Assembly (NCBI RefSeq): GCF_003533305.1
Contig: NZ_DOEH01000013.1
Span: 32,696-96,695 of the forward strand
Direction: 5' to 3'
Length of the DNA stretch: 64,000 nt
Origin: Providencia sp.
Lineage (GTDB): Bacteria > Pseudomonadota > Gammaproteobacteria > Enterobacterales > Enterobacteriaceae
Shown: positions 46,725-57,219 of the stretch, one piece after another
How the letters are laid out: each line of letters begins with the position of its first letter
How positions within the stretch are numbered: the stretch's first letter is position 1
Notes under the pieces: model-generated
Told to the model about the DNA's origin: nothing
Databases searched by the model: none
The model's input: only the letters and a program-made list of their open reading frames with translations
Made by a program: the position numbers and the translations under genes

Positions 46725-49700
46725 ATGCCTAAGTTTTTTATAGAAAGACCAATTTTTGCGTGGGTAATTGCGATTATCACCATGCTTGCTGGTCTGTTGG
46801 CAATTATCCAGTTACCTGTTTCTCAGTACCCGACTATCGCACCTCCTGCTGTTTCTATTTCAGCTAACTACCCAGGAGCCGATGCCTCAACGGTACAAAA
46901 TACAGTAACTCAAGTTATCGAACAGAACATGAATGGTATCGATAACTTGGTATATATGTCATCAAGCAGCGATTCATCGGGCTCAGCAAGTATTACATTA
47001 ACCTTTGAAGCTGGCACAGATGGTGATATTGCGCAGGTTCAGGTGCAAAATAAATTGCAGCTGGCTATGCCATTATTGCCACAAGAAGTACAGCAGCAAG
47101 GGATTAGTGTTGATAAATCCACAAGCTCATTTTTGATGGTTGCAGGTTTCGTTTCTAATGATGGTTCCATGGGGCAATATGACATTGCCGACTATGTGGG
47201 ATCAAACGTTAAAGACCCACTTAGCCGAGTCAACGGTGTTGGTGAAACCCAACTGTTTGGTACCCAATATGCAATGCGTATTTGGCTCAAACCAGAGCAA
47301 CTTGTAAAATACAATATGACGACAACCGATGTCATCAATGCGATCAAAGTTCAAAATAACCAGGTCGCAGCGGGACAACTCGGGGGGACTCCTCCTGTTG
47401 GCGGACAACGTTTAAACGTTTCCATCATCGCTCAAACTCGTTTGAATAATGTTGAAGAATTCTCCAATATTTTACTGCGTGTTAATCAAGATGGTTCCCA
47501 AGTTCGCTTAAAAGATCTTGCAGAAGTTCAGTTAGGTGCTGAGAACTACAGTACTATCGCTCGCTTTAATGGTAAGCCAGCTGCTGGTATCGGTATCAAA
47601 TTAGCCACAGGCGCAAATGCACTAGACACATCAAACAACGTTCGTACAGCGCTTGAAGATATGAAGCCATTCTTTCCTCAAGGCCTAGAGATTGTTTACC
47701 CTTACGATACAACGCCTTTCGTTAAGATTTCCATTAATGAAGTGGTAAAAACGTTAGTTGAAGCAATCATGCTCGTTGTTGTGGTTATGTATTTATTCCT
47801 ACAAAATATCAGAGCAACTTTAATACCAACGATTGCGGTTCCAGTCGTATTGCTCGGTACCTTTGCCATCTTATCGGCATTTGGTTATTCCATTAACACC
47901 TTGACCATGTTTGCGATGGTACTCGCCATCGGGCTACTCGTCGATGATGCTATTGTCGTAGTCGAAAACGTTGAGCGTGTTATGCAAGAAGAAGGCTTAT
48001 CACCAAAAGAAGCGACCAAAAAATCAATGGGTCAAATCCAAGGTGCATTAGTCGGTATCGCATTAGTACTATCTGCCGTATTTATCCCAATGGCCTTCTT
48101 TGGAGGAGCGACAGGGGCAATTTACCGTCAATTCTCCATTACCATAGTTTCATCAATGCTTTTATCTGTACTGGTAGCAATGATTTTAACACCAGCACTG
48201 TGTGCAACGATGCTTAAGCCAATTGAAAAAGGCAGCCATGGTAGTCAAAAAGGTTTCTTTGGATGGTTTAACCGGACATTTGAAAAACAAGCTCACCACT
48301 ACACTGATAGCGTAAGTCGTATGCTTAACGGCACTGGCCGTTACTTATTGATTTATCTTGTCTTAGTTGCGGGCATGGCGCTAATGTTTGTTCGTCTACC
48401 TTCTTCTTTCTTACCAGCAGAAGACCAAGGTGTATTCCTTTCTATGGTTCAGCTACCGCCGGGTTCAACACAGGAACAGACGCAGGCTGTACTAGATGAA
48501 GTGACTAAATACTACCTAGTTGATGAGAAAAAGAATGTTGAATCTGTCTTTACCGTTGGAGGTTTTAGCTTCGCAGGTCAAGGACAAAACATGGGTCTTG
48601 CTTTCGTCGTTCTGAAAAACTGGAGCGAACGTAAAGGTGATGAAAACCACGTTGATGCTATTGTATTACGTGCAAATATGGCGCTTTCCAAAAAGCAAGA
48701 GGCTATGATCTACGCCTTTAACCTACCGGCAATTGTTGAGTTAGGTACTGCTGATGGATTTGACTTTGAGTTAGTTGATAGAGCTAACTTAGGACATGAA
48801 GCACTAATGCAAGCCCGTAATCAATTACTTGGACTCGCGGCCCAACATCCAGAAATGCTTCAAGGTGTCCGTCCAAATGGGCAGGATGATACATCCCAAT
48901 ACCGTGTTTATATCGACCAACAAAAAGCTCAGGCTCAAGGTGTTGCAATCAGCGATATCAACGCAACGCTAAGTTCTGTCTTTGGTGGAAGCTATGTAAA
49001 TGACTTTATCGACCGCGGTCGTGTGAAAAAAGTTTATGTACAAGGTGACGCTGAAAGCCGTATGTTACCATCCGATATTAGCAATCTGTATGTCCGTAAT
49101 AACCTCGGTAAAATGGTGCCATTCTCTGCATTCTTGGATACATCTCAAGATCCTTGGAAATTTGGTTCACCACGTTTAGAGCGTTATAACGGCGTGCCTG
49201 CAATGAATATTCAAGGGCAAGCTGCACCTGGTAAGAGTACAGGTGATGCGATGTTAATGATGGAACAACTGACCACCGAAAACTTACCTGCTGGTATCGG
49301 TTATGAGTGGACAGGTATGTCATATCAGGAACGTTTAGCAGGTAACCAAGCTCCAGCCCTGTATGCAATTTCATTGATTGTCGTATTCCTATGCTTAGCT
49401 GCATTGTATGAGAGTTGGTCTGTTCCGTTCTCTGTCATGTTAGTTGTACCACTAGGGATCATCGGTGCATTACTCTTTACCTCTATACGAGGCTTAGATA
49501 ATGACGTTTACTTTAAAGTGGGACTCCTTACAACCATTGGACTCTCGGCGAAGAATGCAATCTTGATTGTTGAATTTGCCAAAGACTTGATGGAAAAAGA
49601 AGGAAAAGGATTGGTTGAAGCAACATTGAATGCAGTTAAAATGCGTTTAAGACCAATTTTGATGACATCATTAGCCTTTATGTTAGGTGTTATTCCTCTG

Positions 49701-49886
49701 GTATTTAGTAATGGTGCGGGCTCTGCATCCCAGAACTCTGTAGGTACAGGCGTTCTTGGTGGTATGTTTGCTGCAACATCACTAGCTATCTTCTTCGTTC
49801 CAGTGTTCTTCGTGGTGATCCGTCGCCGTTTCTCGAAGAAATCTGAAGATGTAGAACATAGTCATCCACCGACAACGAATAGCTAA
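46725..49886 (+). CDS. acrB: RND multidrug efflux pump AcrB
   Basis: This 1053-residue pump (E. coli 1049) has twelve membrane helices, two large periplasmic loops and the proton-relay residues: the Asp pair in [18 protein letters not shown] (about residue 410) and the Lys in [16 protein letters not shown] (about residue 940). It exports many drugs, bile salts and dyes through TolC. It is followed by a terminator shared with the convergent toxin gene. Confidence 0.97.
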   Translation: MPKFFIERPIFAWVIAIITMLAGLLAIIQLPVSQYPTIAPPAVSISANYPGADASTVQNTVTQVIEQNMNGIDNLVYMSSSSDSSGSASITLTFEAGTDGDIAQVQVQNKLQLAMPLLPQEVQQQGISVDKSTSSFLMVAGFVSNDGSMGQYDIADYVGSNVKDPLSRVNGVGETQLFGTQYAMRIWLKPEQLVKYNMTTTDVINAIKVQNNQVAAGQLGGTPPVGGQRLNVSIIAQTRLNNVEEFSNILLRVNQDGSQVRLKDLAEVQLGAENYSTIARFNGKPAAGIGIKLATGANALDTSNNVRTALEDMKPFFPQGLEIVYPYDTTPFVKISINEVVKTLVEAIMLVVVVMYLFLQNIRATLIPTIAVPVVLLGTFAILSAFGYSINTLTMFAMVLAIGLLVDDAIVVVENVERVMQEEGLSPKEATKKSMGQIQGALVGIALVLSAVFIPMAFFGGATGAIYRQFSITIVSSMLLSVLVAMILTPALCATMLKPIEKGSHGSQKGFFGWFNRTFEKQAHHYTDSVSRMLNGTGRYLLIYLVLVAGMALMFVRLPSSFLPAEDQGVFLSMVQLPPGSTQEQTQAVLDEVTKYYLVDEKKNVESVFTVGGFSFAGQGQNMGLAFVVLKNWSERKGDENHVDAIVLRANMALSKKQEAMIYAFNLPAIVELGTADGFDFELVDRANLGHEALMQARNQLLGLAAQHPEMLQGVRPNGQDDTSQYRVYIDQQKAQAQGVAISDINATLSSVFGGSYVNDFIDRGRVKKVYVQGDAESRMLPSDISNLYVRNNLGKMVPFSAFLDTSQDPWKFGSPRLERYNGVPAMNIQGQAAPGKSTGDAMLMMEQLTTENLPAGIGYEWTGMSYQERLAGNQAPALYAISLIVVFLCLAALYESWSVPFSVMLVVPLGIIGALLFTSIRGLDNDVYFKVGLLTTIGLSAKNAILIVEFAKDLMEKEGKGLVEATLNAVKMRLRPILMTSLAFMLGVIPLVFSNGAGSASQNSVGTGVLGGMFAATSLAIFFVPVFFVVIRRRFSKKSEDVEHSHPPTTNS

Positions 49887-49893
49887 TTGTTAT

Positions 49894-49929
49894 CTATAAA
49901 ATGCCAGTCAGTAGACTGGCATTTTATAG
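49894..49929. terminator. Bidirectional terminator between acrB and the toxin gene
   Basis: A perfect 16-bp stem (CTATAAAATGCCAGTC with its complement) and a four-base loop AGTA lie eight bases after acrB and eleven before the toxin stop. It has A/T tracts on both sides. Confidence 0.92.
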
Positions 49930-49939
49930 ATTAATATAC

Positions 49940-52900
49940 TTACATTCCTCTTCCAAAAAGATGATTTGAAAGATTAGTTGTTCTACTTAATAGCTCTGTT
50001 GTTTTAAAACCACTAACCATCCCGATATCTTTATCCGCTCCTATAGACGATGTAGATTCAATCAAAGTAGAGGTAGTAACATCTTCATTACTATAATAAG
50101 TCTGCAATGTCATAAGGGGCCCACGTTCTTGATATACTTCTATTAATTTATCAAGTCTGACGCTTTCTTCTTCATTAGGTAAGATTATATTTAAATGTTG
50201 GTGCTGCTTTGTCTGAGGGCCAAATACTTGCCGAAAAATTAATTTTGTCTGATACTTCACATCAAAAAAAACTAGATCATCTTTATTTCGATCAACTACA
50301 ACTTGATTCAGATCTTTTATTATCAATACAAGGTCATCCGTCTTCATATCGATAGCATTATTATCAATAATAATTGTTTCACTTTCTTTCCACATTGACT
50401 CACTAATAATGTAGGTATCATGCCCCTCTTTACCATTAAAAATAATTTTTCGAATACCACTACTTTTATACATAGTTAAAAAGTTATCAACATTGCTACC
50501 CGATTTAATAAAAACTGAGCTTTTTTCATCAAGACTATTTTTATTAACTGAGCTATTAATAACATGGATAATCACATCATCATTTGAGGTTTTTAAAATT
50601 AAATTTTCACCACTCCTTTTTATATCTTTAATTTTAAATTCAGAATATAGCTGACTAGGACTGTTAATTAGCTCTGGATATATCAAAGCACCTTCATTTG
50701 AAAATGCTTGGTTAACAATGATAGAATTTATTTTTTTTTGTGAATATAATTTTCCATTCTCTCTATCAAAAATAAATATCGACTCCTTTAAACGATCATA
50801 ACCTAAAAAAGTTAATTTTTTACTCGAAGAAAATTCAGTAGAAACAAAAAGTCCCTCATTTACATACCAAGCATAAAGGGAGTAATCATTATTTTTATCC
50901 GTTAGTCCAAAAATTGAAATAATAGTATCATTATCAACACGAACCATTAGTTCATTAAACCACATACTGTATTTTTTTAACCACAACTCATTTACTGCTA
51001 TGATACTCGGCAGCCCAGTAGTTGATATATGATATATACCTCCATCTTTGGTTATTGCGATGCAATTGCCCTCCCAGTTAATAGCATTAATCACATTTTT
51101 AAGATCAATTGCTTGCGCAATAGGCCCACTGTCATCTTGAAGCTCTAAAGGTAAACCTTTTTGCCAATAAACAGTATGATCACTAGAATTATAAAAATAA
51201 AAAACCTCTTCTCCTTCATCATTATATTGACTATTAATATAAATTAAATCCTCATATACATCACTATGCGATACTTTTTTATTCTCTTGATTAGCTAATT
51301 TATATGAAATATCTTTTTTTATATTGGCCTTTATTACTACACAATCCTTTATCCGTAACCAAACTCGTATATTTTCATTACTATTTAATTTTCCAAAAAT
51401 CATAATGGTATCAGATAGTTTTACTTCTTTATTTTTTAGCCGTTTACCTTTAACATCATAATTAAATGCCATTTTAGGATATAAAAGAGACAACATCTCA
51501 TTTTTATTCATCTCATTCTTAAATATATCAACTTGTTCCGAATCAAAATAAGATGAAATCTTCCCCCTAGTAGATACACTCACTAGGTTAAGTGTATTAT
51601 TACTATATTGATACACACTTTTAATTTCATGACTATCTTCTTTTGAAATGCAGCTCATATAAATATAATTGTTCATTTTCCATATCTTAATATCTTTAAT
51701 TTTTTCTCCAAAATCATTGTCAAAACAGTACTTGACCAATGTTTTATTTGAATCGATATCAATAATAAAAAAAACTGACTCATCTGGTAAGCTAATGTAT
51801 GCATGACCATCCGCGACTAGCGATAATACCGCATTTTCCCCCGATGCATAGCCTGGTTCAATATAAAACATTTTACTCTTTTCAACATCGTAAAAGGCTC
51901 TACCTATATCAATCCCATTATGCTGATAATTATCTATCGTAATATATTTCTCATATAATCGATGATTTTTAGATAACATATTTAAATGTTTATCAACCGA
52001 TTCTTGATTTCCTGTCCAGTTACTAGCATCTTCTTTAATAATTTTTACCATTTTATGGTCTAATTCCACAAAACTAGTTTCATTATTCTTACCAACAATC
52101 ATAATCGAGCCGATATTTTCAGGAGATATTAGATTAATAGTTACACCCCCAACTTTTATTTTACCTGAATAAAATTCAACATTATTATTTGGCAATGAAT
52201 TTACGTTAATAATCCAATTAGATTTCTTATTATTAAATTCATGACTTAGCAATGTTAATTCTACACCCTCACTAAGATAAATTTGATAGTTACTATTAAA
52301 TCCTTCTATTTTATAATTTAATAACCCATGCCATTCTTTAGGTAACGTCGGGACAATTAAATGTCTTTCATTATCATCTAATATAATATCAATTTTTGTT
52401 TTAATATATTCTTGCTTAATACTAGATATGATATACTCAGATGGAAATGTATAATAATCAAAATCAAATTTTTCACTTCCCTCTATTCTTCTCAAAATAT
52501 TAAATCCTAAATCATTTCTGCTAGTTGAACCCGGTAGCATACTATGCTCATAATTAATATAAGATCGAGGTGTATTCGGTAAAATAATAGCCTTGGATTT
52601 ATTATAATCTACATAATGCGTATTTTCTATATATCCCATTTCTTCGCGAACATTCAATGAATCTTCTCTGTCATGATTTATCACATTCGCATATGACGGC
52701 CAAAAAAAATAATTTCGCTCCCCCCCACCTTCTTCATGTTCTCCTGAACGATATATATACTGGCTACCAAAGACCATACGGCTATTTTTAAAATCAATTA
52801 GCTCTATTATCCCCCCTTGCCGAGCCACTAAAAATTCGCTATCCGAAATATAATCAAATCCATTCCCTTGATAAGCTTTATCCAATAAATAAAAATATCT

Positions 52901-55900
52901 CCCTACAGCCTTAGCATCTTCCGTAATCGTTGCAAAATTTGCGGCAAGTGAAGCAAACCCAATAGCTAAACCACCGAATATCACCCCACCGCCACCACAG
53001 AATGCTGCAACGCCAGTTGCACCAGCGGCACCAGCCGACATGGATGCGATACCAAACGTCAGTGATGCAGAATCAAATGCTAGTTGTGTTCCAAAAATAG
53101 TTTTTTGAGGCTCTGTTTCAGACTGCGTCAATTCATAAATATCTAACCCGACTAATGTGCCATTAAAAATAAGTCCAATTCCTTCATTTGCAGTCCGAGC
53201 TACACTGGAAGTAAAGGTATTCATACTACTTTTAAGTGTACTGGCATCGTCCTGCCATAATAATTTAACGGCATTACTCACTTTAAACATATCATTTATA
53301 GCACCATGCGACATCATAGTGAAACCAACGTAACTATGTATTTTTAATGCAATACCCAAATTAGATTCAGCTCCCAGTGAAGAACCTCGATTTTTATTAT
53401 TAGCCCATTGAATTAATGTTTGAATCTCAATTCCCATATTTAAACCATCTGCAGCTTCAACATCATCTATACTATCTTCTCGTATAAACCTATCTTTAGA
53501 TAAAGTATTATGATTTTTTATTTTATCTATTTGTTGACTAAAATAATGAGAAAATTCCAGAAATGTACTATCTGATGTTTCTATCCAGCGAGGCTCTACA
53601 GTTTTATCCTGATGCAAAAATTGTATTAGATAATCACCTTCTGCTAATTTTTTAATATTAGAGAAATTAATTAACCATTTATTATCAAGATGATTTTCAT
53701 CCGCAAGTCGCTTCACTGCATCATCAATTCTTTCTCCCCACTGTTTTGCATCAATAACTTGTAATGATGCTTGTAATTGTAGATCATGATAGATAGCATT
53801 TTTTTGTTCAGCAACTAAACTCACTTTTGCTCTTCGTTCACTTATTTCATTTAATTTATTTGCATCATGTAAATCATCAACAATCAAACCAGAACCTATA
53901 GGAACATCTGCCATTTTATCTATATCAATAGTAATTAATTCAAACTTGGGATCTTTTTCATTCCCCATAGCATTATAAAATGCCGCCATTTTCTTTTTTA
54001 ACATATACTCTTTAATTCCACTAAATAACTTAGCTTCATCATTAAATCCAAATATCCCAAAGTTTGGATCATAAAAATAATATATAGCTCCCTCCGAATT
54101 CACAATTTTCCCTAACAACATGGCATGCTTTGTCGTATTAAGAGAATACATCTGTGTTGTATTAGACTCTGAAATTTTATGCTGAATTTCAGTCAAATTT
54201 AATATACCATTTGAAATAGATGCTTGATTCGCTAACACATTAGAATGTAAAGTAATTAAACTTGTTTTTAATCGTTTAGAACTTTCTTCATCAGGTAAAG
54301 ATATTGCATAGTATAGCTTATCAATTAAATGATCTGCCCCTGTTTTCCCTTCTTTAGCTAGCGCCACCGCCATAGCTCTAACTAATGGATAACAACGACC
54401 ACCACTATTGTCCTTTACTGACAGTAGATAGAAATCCTGCGGAATAAGTCGTATATTGTCACAACCTGAATGATGAAAAAACTCTTTTATTTTTTCACCT
54501 TTTATTAAAATTAGTGCAATATATTCTTTCTCAAACTCAATTTCAATATAACGACTTAAAGCCCCTCTCTGCTCTATTGTTAACTCGCAATTTAAATATA
54601 CTCTTTTTAATTCAAGTGATGGTAAATTTTCCAGAGAAATAGGGAACCTGATCTTACTATAATTATTATAACCATAAAAAAAATGACTATTATCACGATT
54701 CACATCATCCATAAGCAAAAATTTAAATCTCTGTTCTACTGAAGAGTCAAACTCCTCACCTTTGCCTAATTCAACTGATTCATCATAATTATGATCTATA
54801 ACTGAGCTACTTCCTTCCATATTTTTTATTTTTAACCAAAGCCAATTTCTTTCAAGTATCAAGACTTCAGATAATAATTTATTATATTTTACTTTAAAAT
54901 AGTCACACTTAGTCTCAATCAAAAAAATATCATTTTTTAATTTTTTATATCTATCTATTTTAGAACCAGATTCAAATTCAAGCTCACTCAACTCAATTTT
55001 TATTTTATTTATTTCAACAAAATAAGCGCTAGTTTTAAAGTTTATTACATCCTTTACTTCCTGAACTAACTTAGACCACGTTCTTGTTTTCATATTATAT
55101 AATGAAAACTCTCCAGGGTTATATTCTATATCATATATATTTTCAGTATTAACGCCAAGTTCTTTAGCTGCGTCAATTAACTCTTGATGTTTCATATCAC
55201 GTTCTATTTTAAATTTATTTACATTCTCCATCTGATCTCGTATTAAAGGAAATTGAACTAAAAGTGAAGTTGTATTATCTCTTAAATAAACTTTTGGTAC
55301 ACCGCTAATAACTTCATACTTTTGTTTTTGCAATACTAATTGCCAGGTTTCATTTTCATATTGCATATATGCCATCCCAATACCTACATCAGCACCTTTA
55401 ATTTGATAATCCTTATAATCTACAGCCATCACTACATTATCATAGAGTAGCGAACTATTAACTCTCTCATCATGATAAACCCGATATGTTGTTTCATTTA
55501 ATTCTGTAACAACTACTGAAGAGCTAGAAAGTGTACCTGTAAATAAGAACTTCGTTTTAGATGGATGTTTTGGTATATCGATATATGCAGGTGATTTATT
55601 TGACTGACTAGTCTCGCTATACCCTAGAAAATAAGCTTCAACCATCATAGATGCGTCTTTCTTTGAAGCATTGATTACGAACTCCATTTCATAGGAATAA
55701 CTGCTAGTTTTAATAAATTGAATATCTACTATAGAAGATTTTTTTATTTTATTAGTGATACAATCTAAGCTAATTGCATTTTTAATCACAAACTCTGATG
55801 AGTTCGATTTGAATGACTTAATATCCAAGCTGGCAAGCCTATTTTTTAATCTTACACCACTAATCATGCCTGACTTTAATTTTTTATCATTAATTGCTTG

Positions 55901-56023
55901 TAAAATAAAACTATATTTTTTCATATTTGAAAATTTATTTTTATTTTTAATTGTTAAAAATAAATTAAAATATGAATCATAAAATATTCCCTTGCTTTCA
56001 TTTTCATTTATCACATTAAGCAT
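49940..56023 (-). CDS. Large TcdA/TcdB-like pore-forming toxin with Mcf-type cysteine protease motif
   Basis: This 2027-residue protein has no signal peptide. Residues 1-500 show no domain I recognise. Residues 540-660 carry a cysteine-protease-like triad: Arg543-Cys544 in GGRCYPLVRAM, His633 in TTKHAMLLGK and Asp652 in YFYDPNFGIF, like YopT/C58 and the Mcf/MARTX family. Residues about 860-1040 include GAESNLGIALKIHSYVGF and a glycine-rich hydrophobic stretch (ASMSAGAAGATGVAAFCGGG), as in the pore-forming region of clostridial TcdA/TcdB and Photorhabdus toxins. The C-terminal third is beta-rich and includes FNGKEGHDTYIIS, like calcium-binding repeats. The gene is very AT-rich and divergent from a TPS-domain gene. 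The class is likely; target and exact activity are unknown. Confidence 0.75.
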   Translation of the reverse strand: MLNVINENESKGIFYDSYFNLFLTIKNKNKFSNMKKYSFILQAINDKKLKSGMISGVRLKNRLASLDIKSFKSNSSEFVIKNAISLDCITNKIKKSSIVDIQFIKTSSYSYEMEFVINASKKDASMMVEAYFLGYSETSQSNKSPAYIDIPKHPSKTKFLFTGTLSSSSVVVTELNETTYRVYHDERVNSSLLYDNVVMAVDYKDYQIKGADVGIGMAYMQYENETWQLVLQKQKYEVISGVPKVYLRDNTTSLLVQFPLIRDQMENVNKFKIERDMKHQELIDAAKELGVNTENIYDIEYNPGEFSLYNMKTRTWSKLVQEVKDVINFKTSAYFVEINKIKIELSELEFESGSKIDRYKKLKNDIFLIETKCDYFKVKYNKLLSEVLILERNWLWLKIKNMEGSSSVIDHNYDESVELGKGEEFDSSVEQRFKFLLMDDVNRDNSHFFYGYNNYSKIRFPISLENLPSLELKRVYLNCELTIEQRGALSRYIEIEFEKEYIALILIKGEKIKEFFHHSGCDNIRLIPQDFYLLSVKDNSGGRCYPLVRAMAVALAKEGKTGADHLIDKLYYAISLPDEESSKRLKTSLITLHSNVLANQASISNGILNLTEIQHKISESNTTQMYSLNTTKHAMLLGKIVNSEGAIYYFYDPNFGIFGFNDEAKLFSGIKEYMLKKKMAAFYNAMGNEKDPKFELITIDIDKMADVPIGSGLIVDDLHDANKLNEISERRAKVSLVAEQKNAIYHDLQLQASLQVIDAKQWGERIDDAVKRLADENHLDNKWLINFSNIKKLAEGDYLIQFLHQDKTVEPRWIETSDSTFLEFSHYFSQQIDKIKNHNTLSKDRFIREDSIDDVEAADGLNMGIEIQTLIQWANNKNRGSSLGAESNLGIALKIHSYVGFTMMSHGAINDMFKVSNAVKLLWQDDASTLKSSMNTFTSSVARTANEGIGLIFNGTLVGLDIYELTQSETEPQKTIFGTQLAFDSASLTFGIASMSAGAAGATGVAAFCGGGGVIFGGLAIGFASLAANFATITEDAKAVGRYFYLLDKAYQGNGFDYISDSEFLVARQGGIIELIDFKNSRMVFGSQYIYRSGEHEEGGGERNYFFWPSYANVINHDREDSLNVREEMGYIENTHYVDYNKSKAIILPNTPRSYINYEHSMLPGSTSRNDLGFNILRRIEGSEKFDFDYYTFPSEYIISSIKQEYIKTKIDIILDDNERHLIVPTLPKEWHGLLNYKIEGFNSNYQIYLSEGVELTLLSHEFNNKKSNWIINVNSLPNNNVEFYSGKIKVGGVTINLISPENIGSIMIVGKNNETSFVELDHKMVKIIKEDASNWTGNQESVDKHLNMLSKNHRLYEKYITIDNYQHNGIDIGRAFYDVEKSKMFYIEPGYASGENAVLSLVADGHAYISLPDESVFFIIDIDSNKTLVKYCFDNDFGEKIKDIKIWKMNNYIYMSCISKEDSHEIKSVYQYSNNTLNLVSVSTRGKISSYFDSEQVDIFKNEMNKNEMLSLLYPKMAFNYDVKGKRLKNKEVKLSDTIMIFGKLNSNENIRVWLRIKDCVVIKANIKKDISYKLANQENKKVSHSDVYEDLIYINSQYNDEGEEVFYFYNSSDHTVYWQKGLPLELQDDSGPIAQAIDLKNVINAINWEGNCIAITKDGGIYHISTTGLPSIIAVNELWLKKYSMWFNELMVRVDNDTIISIFGLTDKNNDYSLYAWYVNEGLFVSTEFSSSKKLTFLGYDRLKESIFIFDRENGKLYSQKKINSIIVNQAFSNEGALIYPELINSPSQLYSEFKIKDIKRSGENLILKTSNDDVIIHVINSSVNKNSLDEKSSVFIKSGSNVDNFLTMYKSSGIRKIIFNGKEGHDTYIISESMWKESETIIIDNNAIDMKTDDLVLIIKDLNQVVVDRNKDDLVFFDVKYQTKLIFRQVFGPQTKQHQHLNIILPNEEESVRLDKLIEVYQERGPLMTLQTYYSNEDVTTSTLIESTSSIGADKDIGMVSGFKTTELLSRTTNLSNHLFGRGM

Positions 56024-56218
56024 ATTAATTCCCTTTTATTATAGATAAAAAACATTTTAACGACTAAACAGATTGTAATTGAAAACAATGAAATTTTTAT
56101 GTGAATAATAAAATAACATAAATCATTACACCTATATTATTTTTTGATACAAGAATAAAAACAAAAAATGAGTTATGGTTTATGACTTCAATTAGGATTA
56201 TTATTACAAGGAGATGTA

Positions 56219-57154
56219 ATGAATAATGAAGCTTTTTTTATCTGTCTAGCAACTACTTTTCTATCTTGCTTTAATTTCCCTGTCTTTGCTCAATCTGATG
56301 TAGCCAAAGCGAAAGTCATTAATATTGAAGCCCCCCTTAAAAATGATATTTCATTCAATTCATTCGATAGTTTATCATCTAATGAGCACGGACTTATTTT
56401 TAATAATGATATCGGTGATAATATTAACTTTACTGATAAAGCAGCAAAATTAATATTAGCCGAAGTGACAGGAACTGAAGAAAGTAAAATTCAAGGAATA
56501 CTAGGTATTAAAGGACAGGCTGCTAATCTTATTATAGCCAACCCTAATGGAATTTCATGGGTTGATGGAACCGTAAGCAATATCAATAGTCTTTCTCTTA
56601 TCGCAGGTAGTATGGATAAGCAATATATAAAAAATAAAAACAAACAGTTAGAAGCTAAACCATTAGAAGACTATAGCCAGTTAAAATTTTCAGTTAGCCC
56701 AACAAGTCAAATCAGTATTAGTCAGCAGCAAGCGCAACCAATTCAACTATCTAAACTAAACGTATTTGCTGATCGAATTAAATTACAAAATGCGATAAAT
56801 ATTACCTCTGCCATACAAAACTATTTGAGCACATCGGGAAGTGCTTCCATTTCACCAAGAGAAGGTATTATTCGTTCAGGTTCTAAATTTAAAACAAGTA
56901 TTCCCTATAGCGAAGGTAGTCAATTAGAATTAAGCGAGAATGCAAAGCTACTTGGACGCTTGATTTCATTTGAAAGTCATCAATATCAATGTAAAGATAG
57001 CTTTTTATGTCCGCAAAATAACATTGATATTAAAGGGCTTATTCAAACCATGAATTTTTCATTACGCGGAGATGCTGATTTCTCAGTAGCTAGTTCAGGA
57101 AAAATTCAAATAGGAAAAAACCAGCAAATACTCATTGCAAAACCCATACAGTAA
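56219..57154 (+). CDS. Orphan TPS (filamentous haemagglutinin N-terminal) domain protein
   Basis: This 311-residue protein has a signal peptide (cleavage likely after VFAQ) and a two-partner-secretion domain: LGIKGQAANLIIANPNGISW is the classic NPNGI block, and a Cys pair (CKDSFLC) is present near residue 265. Normal TpsA exoproteins go on for over a thousand residues; this one stops after about one domain, without a frameshift sign. No TpsB pore gene lies nearby. It could be a truncated adhesin or haemolysin, or a secreted single-domain protein. A strong AAGGAG site precedes the ATG. It is divergent from the toxin gene across 195 AT-rich bases. Confidence 0.8.
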   Translation: MNNEAFFICLATTFLSCFNFPVFAQSDVAKAKVINIEAPLKNDISFNSFDSLSSNEHGLIFNNDIGDNINFTDKAAKLILAEVTGTEESKIQGILGIKGQAANLIIANPNGISWVDGTVSNINSLSLIAGSMDKQYIKNKNKQLEAKPLEDYSQLKFSVSPTSQISISQQQAQPIQLSKLNVFADRIKLQNAINITSAIQNYLSTSGSASISPREGIIRSGSKFKTSIPYSEGSQLELSENAKLLGRLISFESHQYQCKDSFLCPQNNIDIKGLIQTMNFSLRGDADFSVASSGKIQIGKNQQILIAKPIQ

Positions 57155-57158
57155 TGCA

Positions 57159-57185
57159 AACGGCCTCATAAATTATGAGGCCGTT
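57159..57185. terminator. Bidirectional terminator
   Basis: A perfect 12-bp stem (AACGGCCTCATA with TATGAGGCCGTT) and a three-base loop lie between the TPS-domain gene and the convergent DASS transporter. Confidence 0.9.
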
Positions 57186-57219
57186 ATATACTAAAGATAC
57201 AATGCTAAATTAGTGTCTA

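Noticed and set aside
49078..49404. 108-codon frame antisense to acrB
   Set aside because: It lies wholly inside a well-conserved gene and has no family features.
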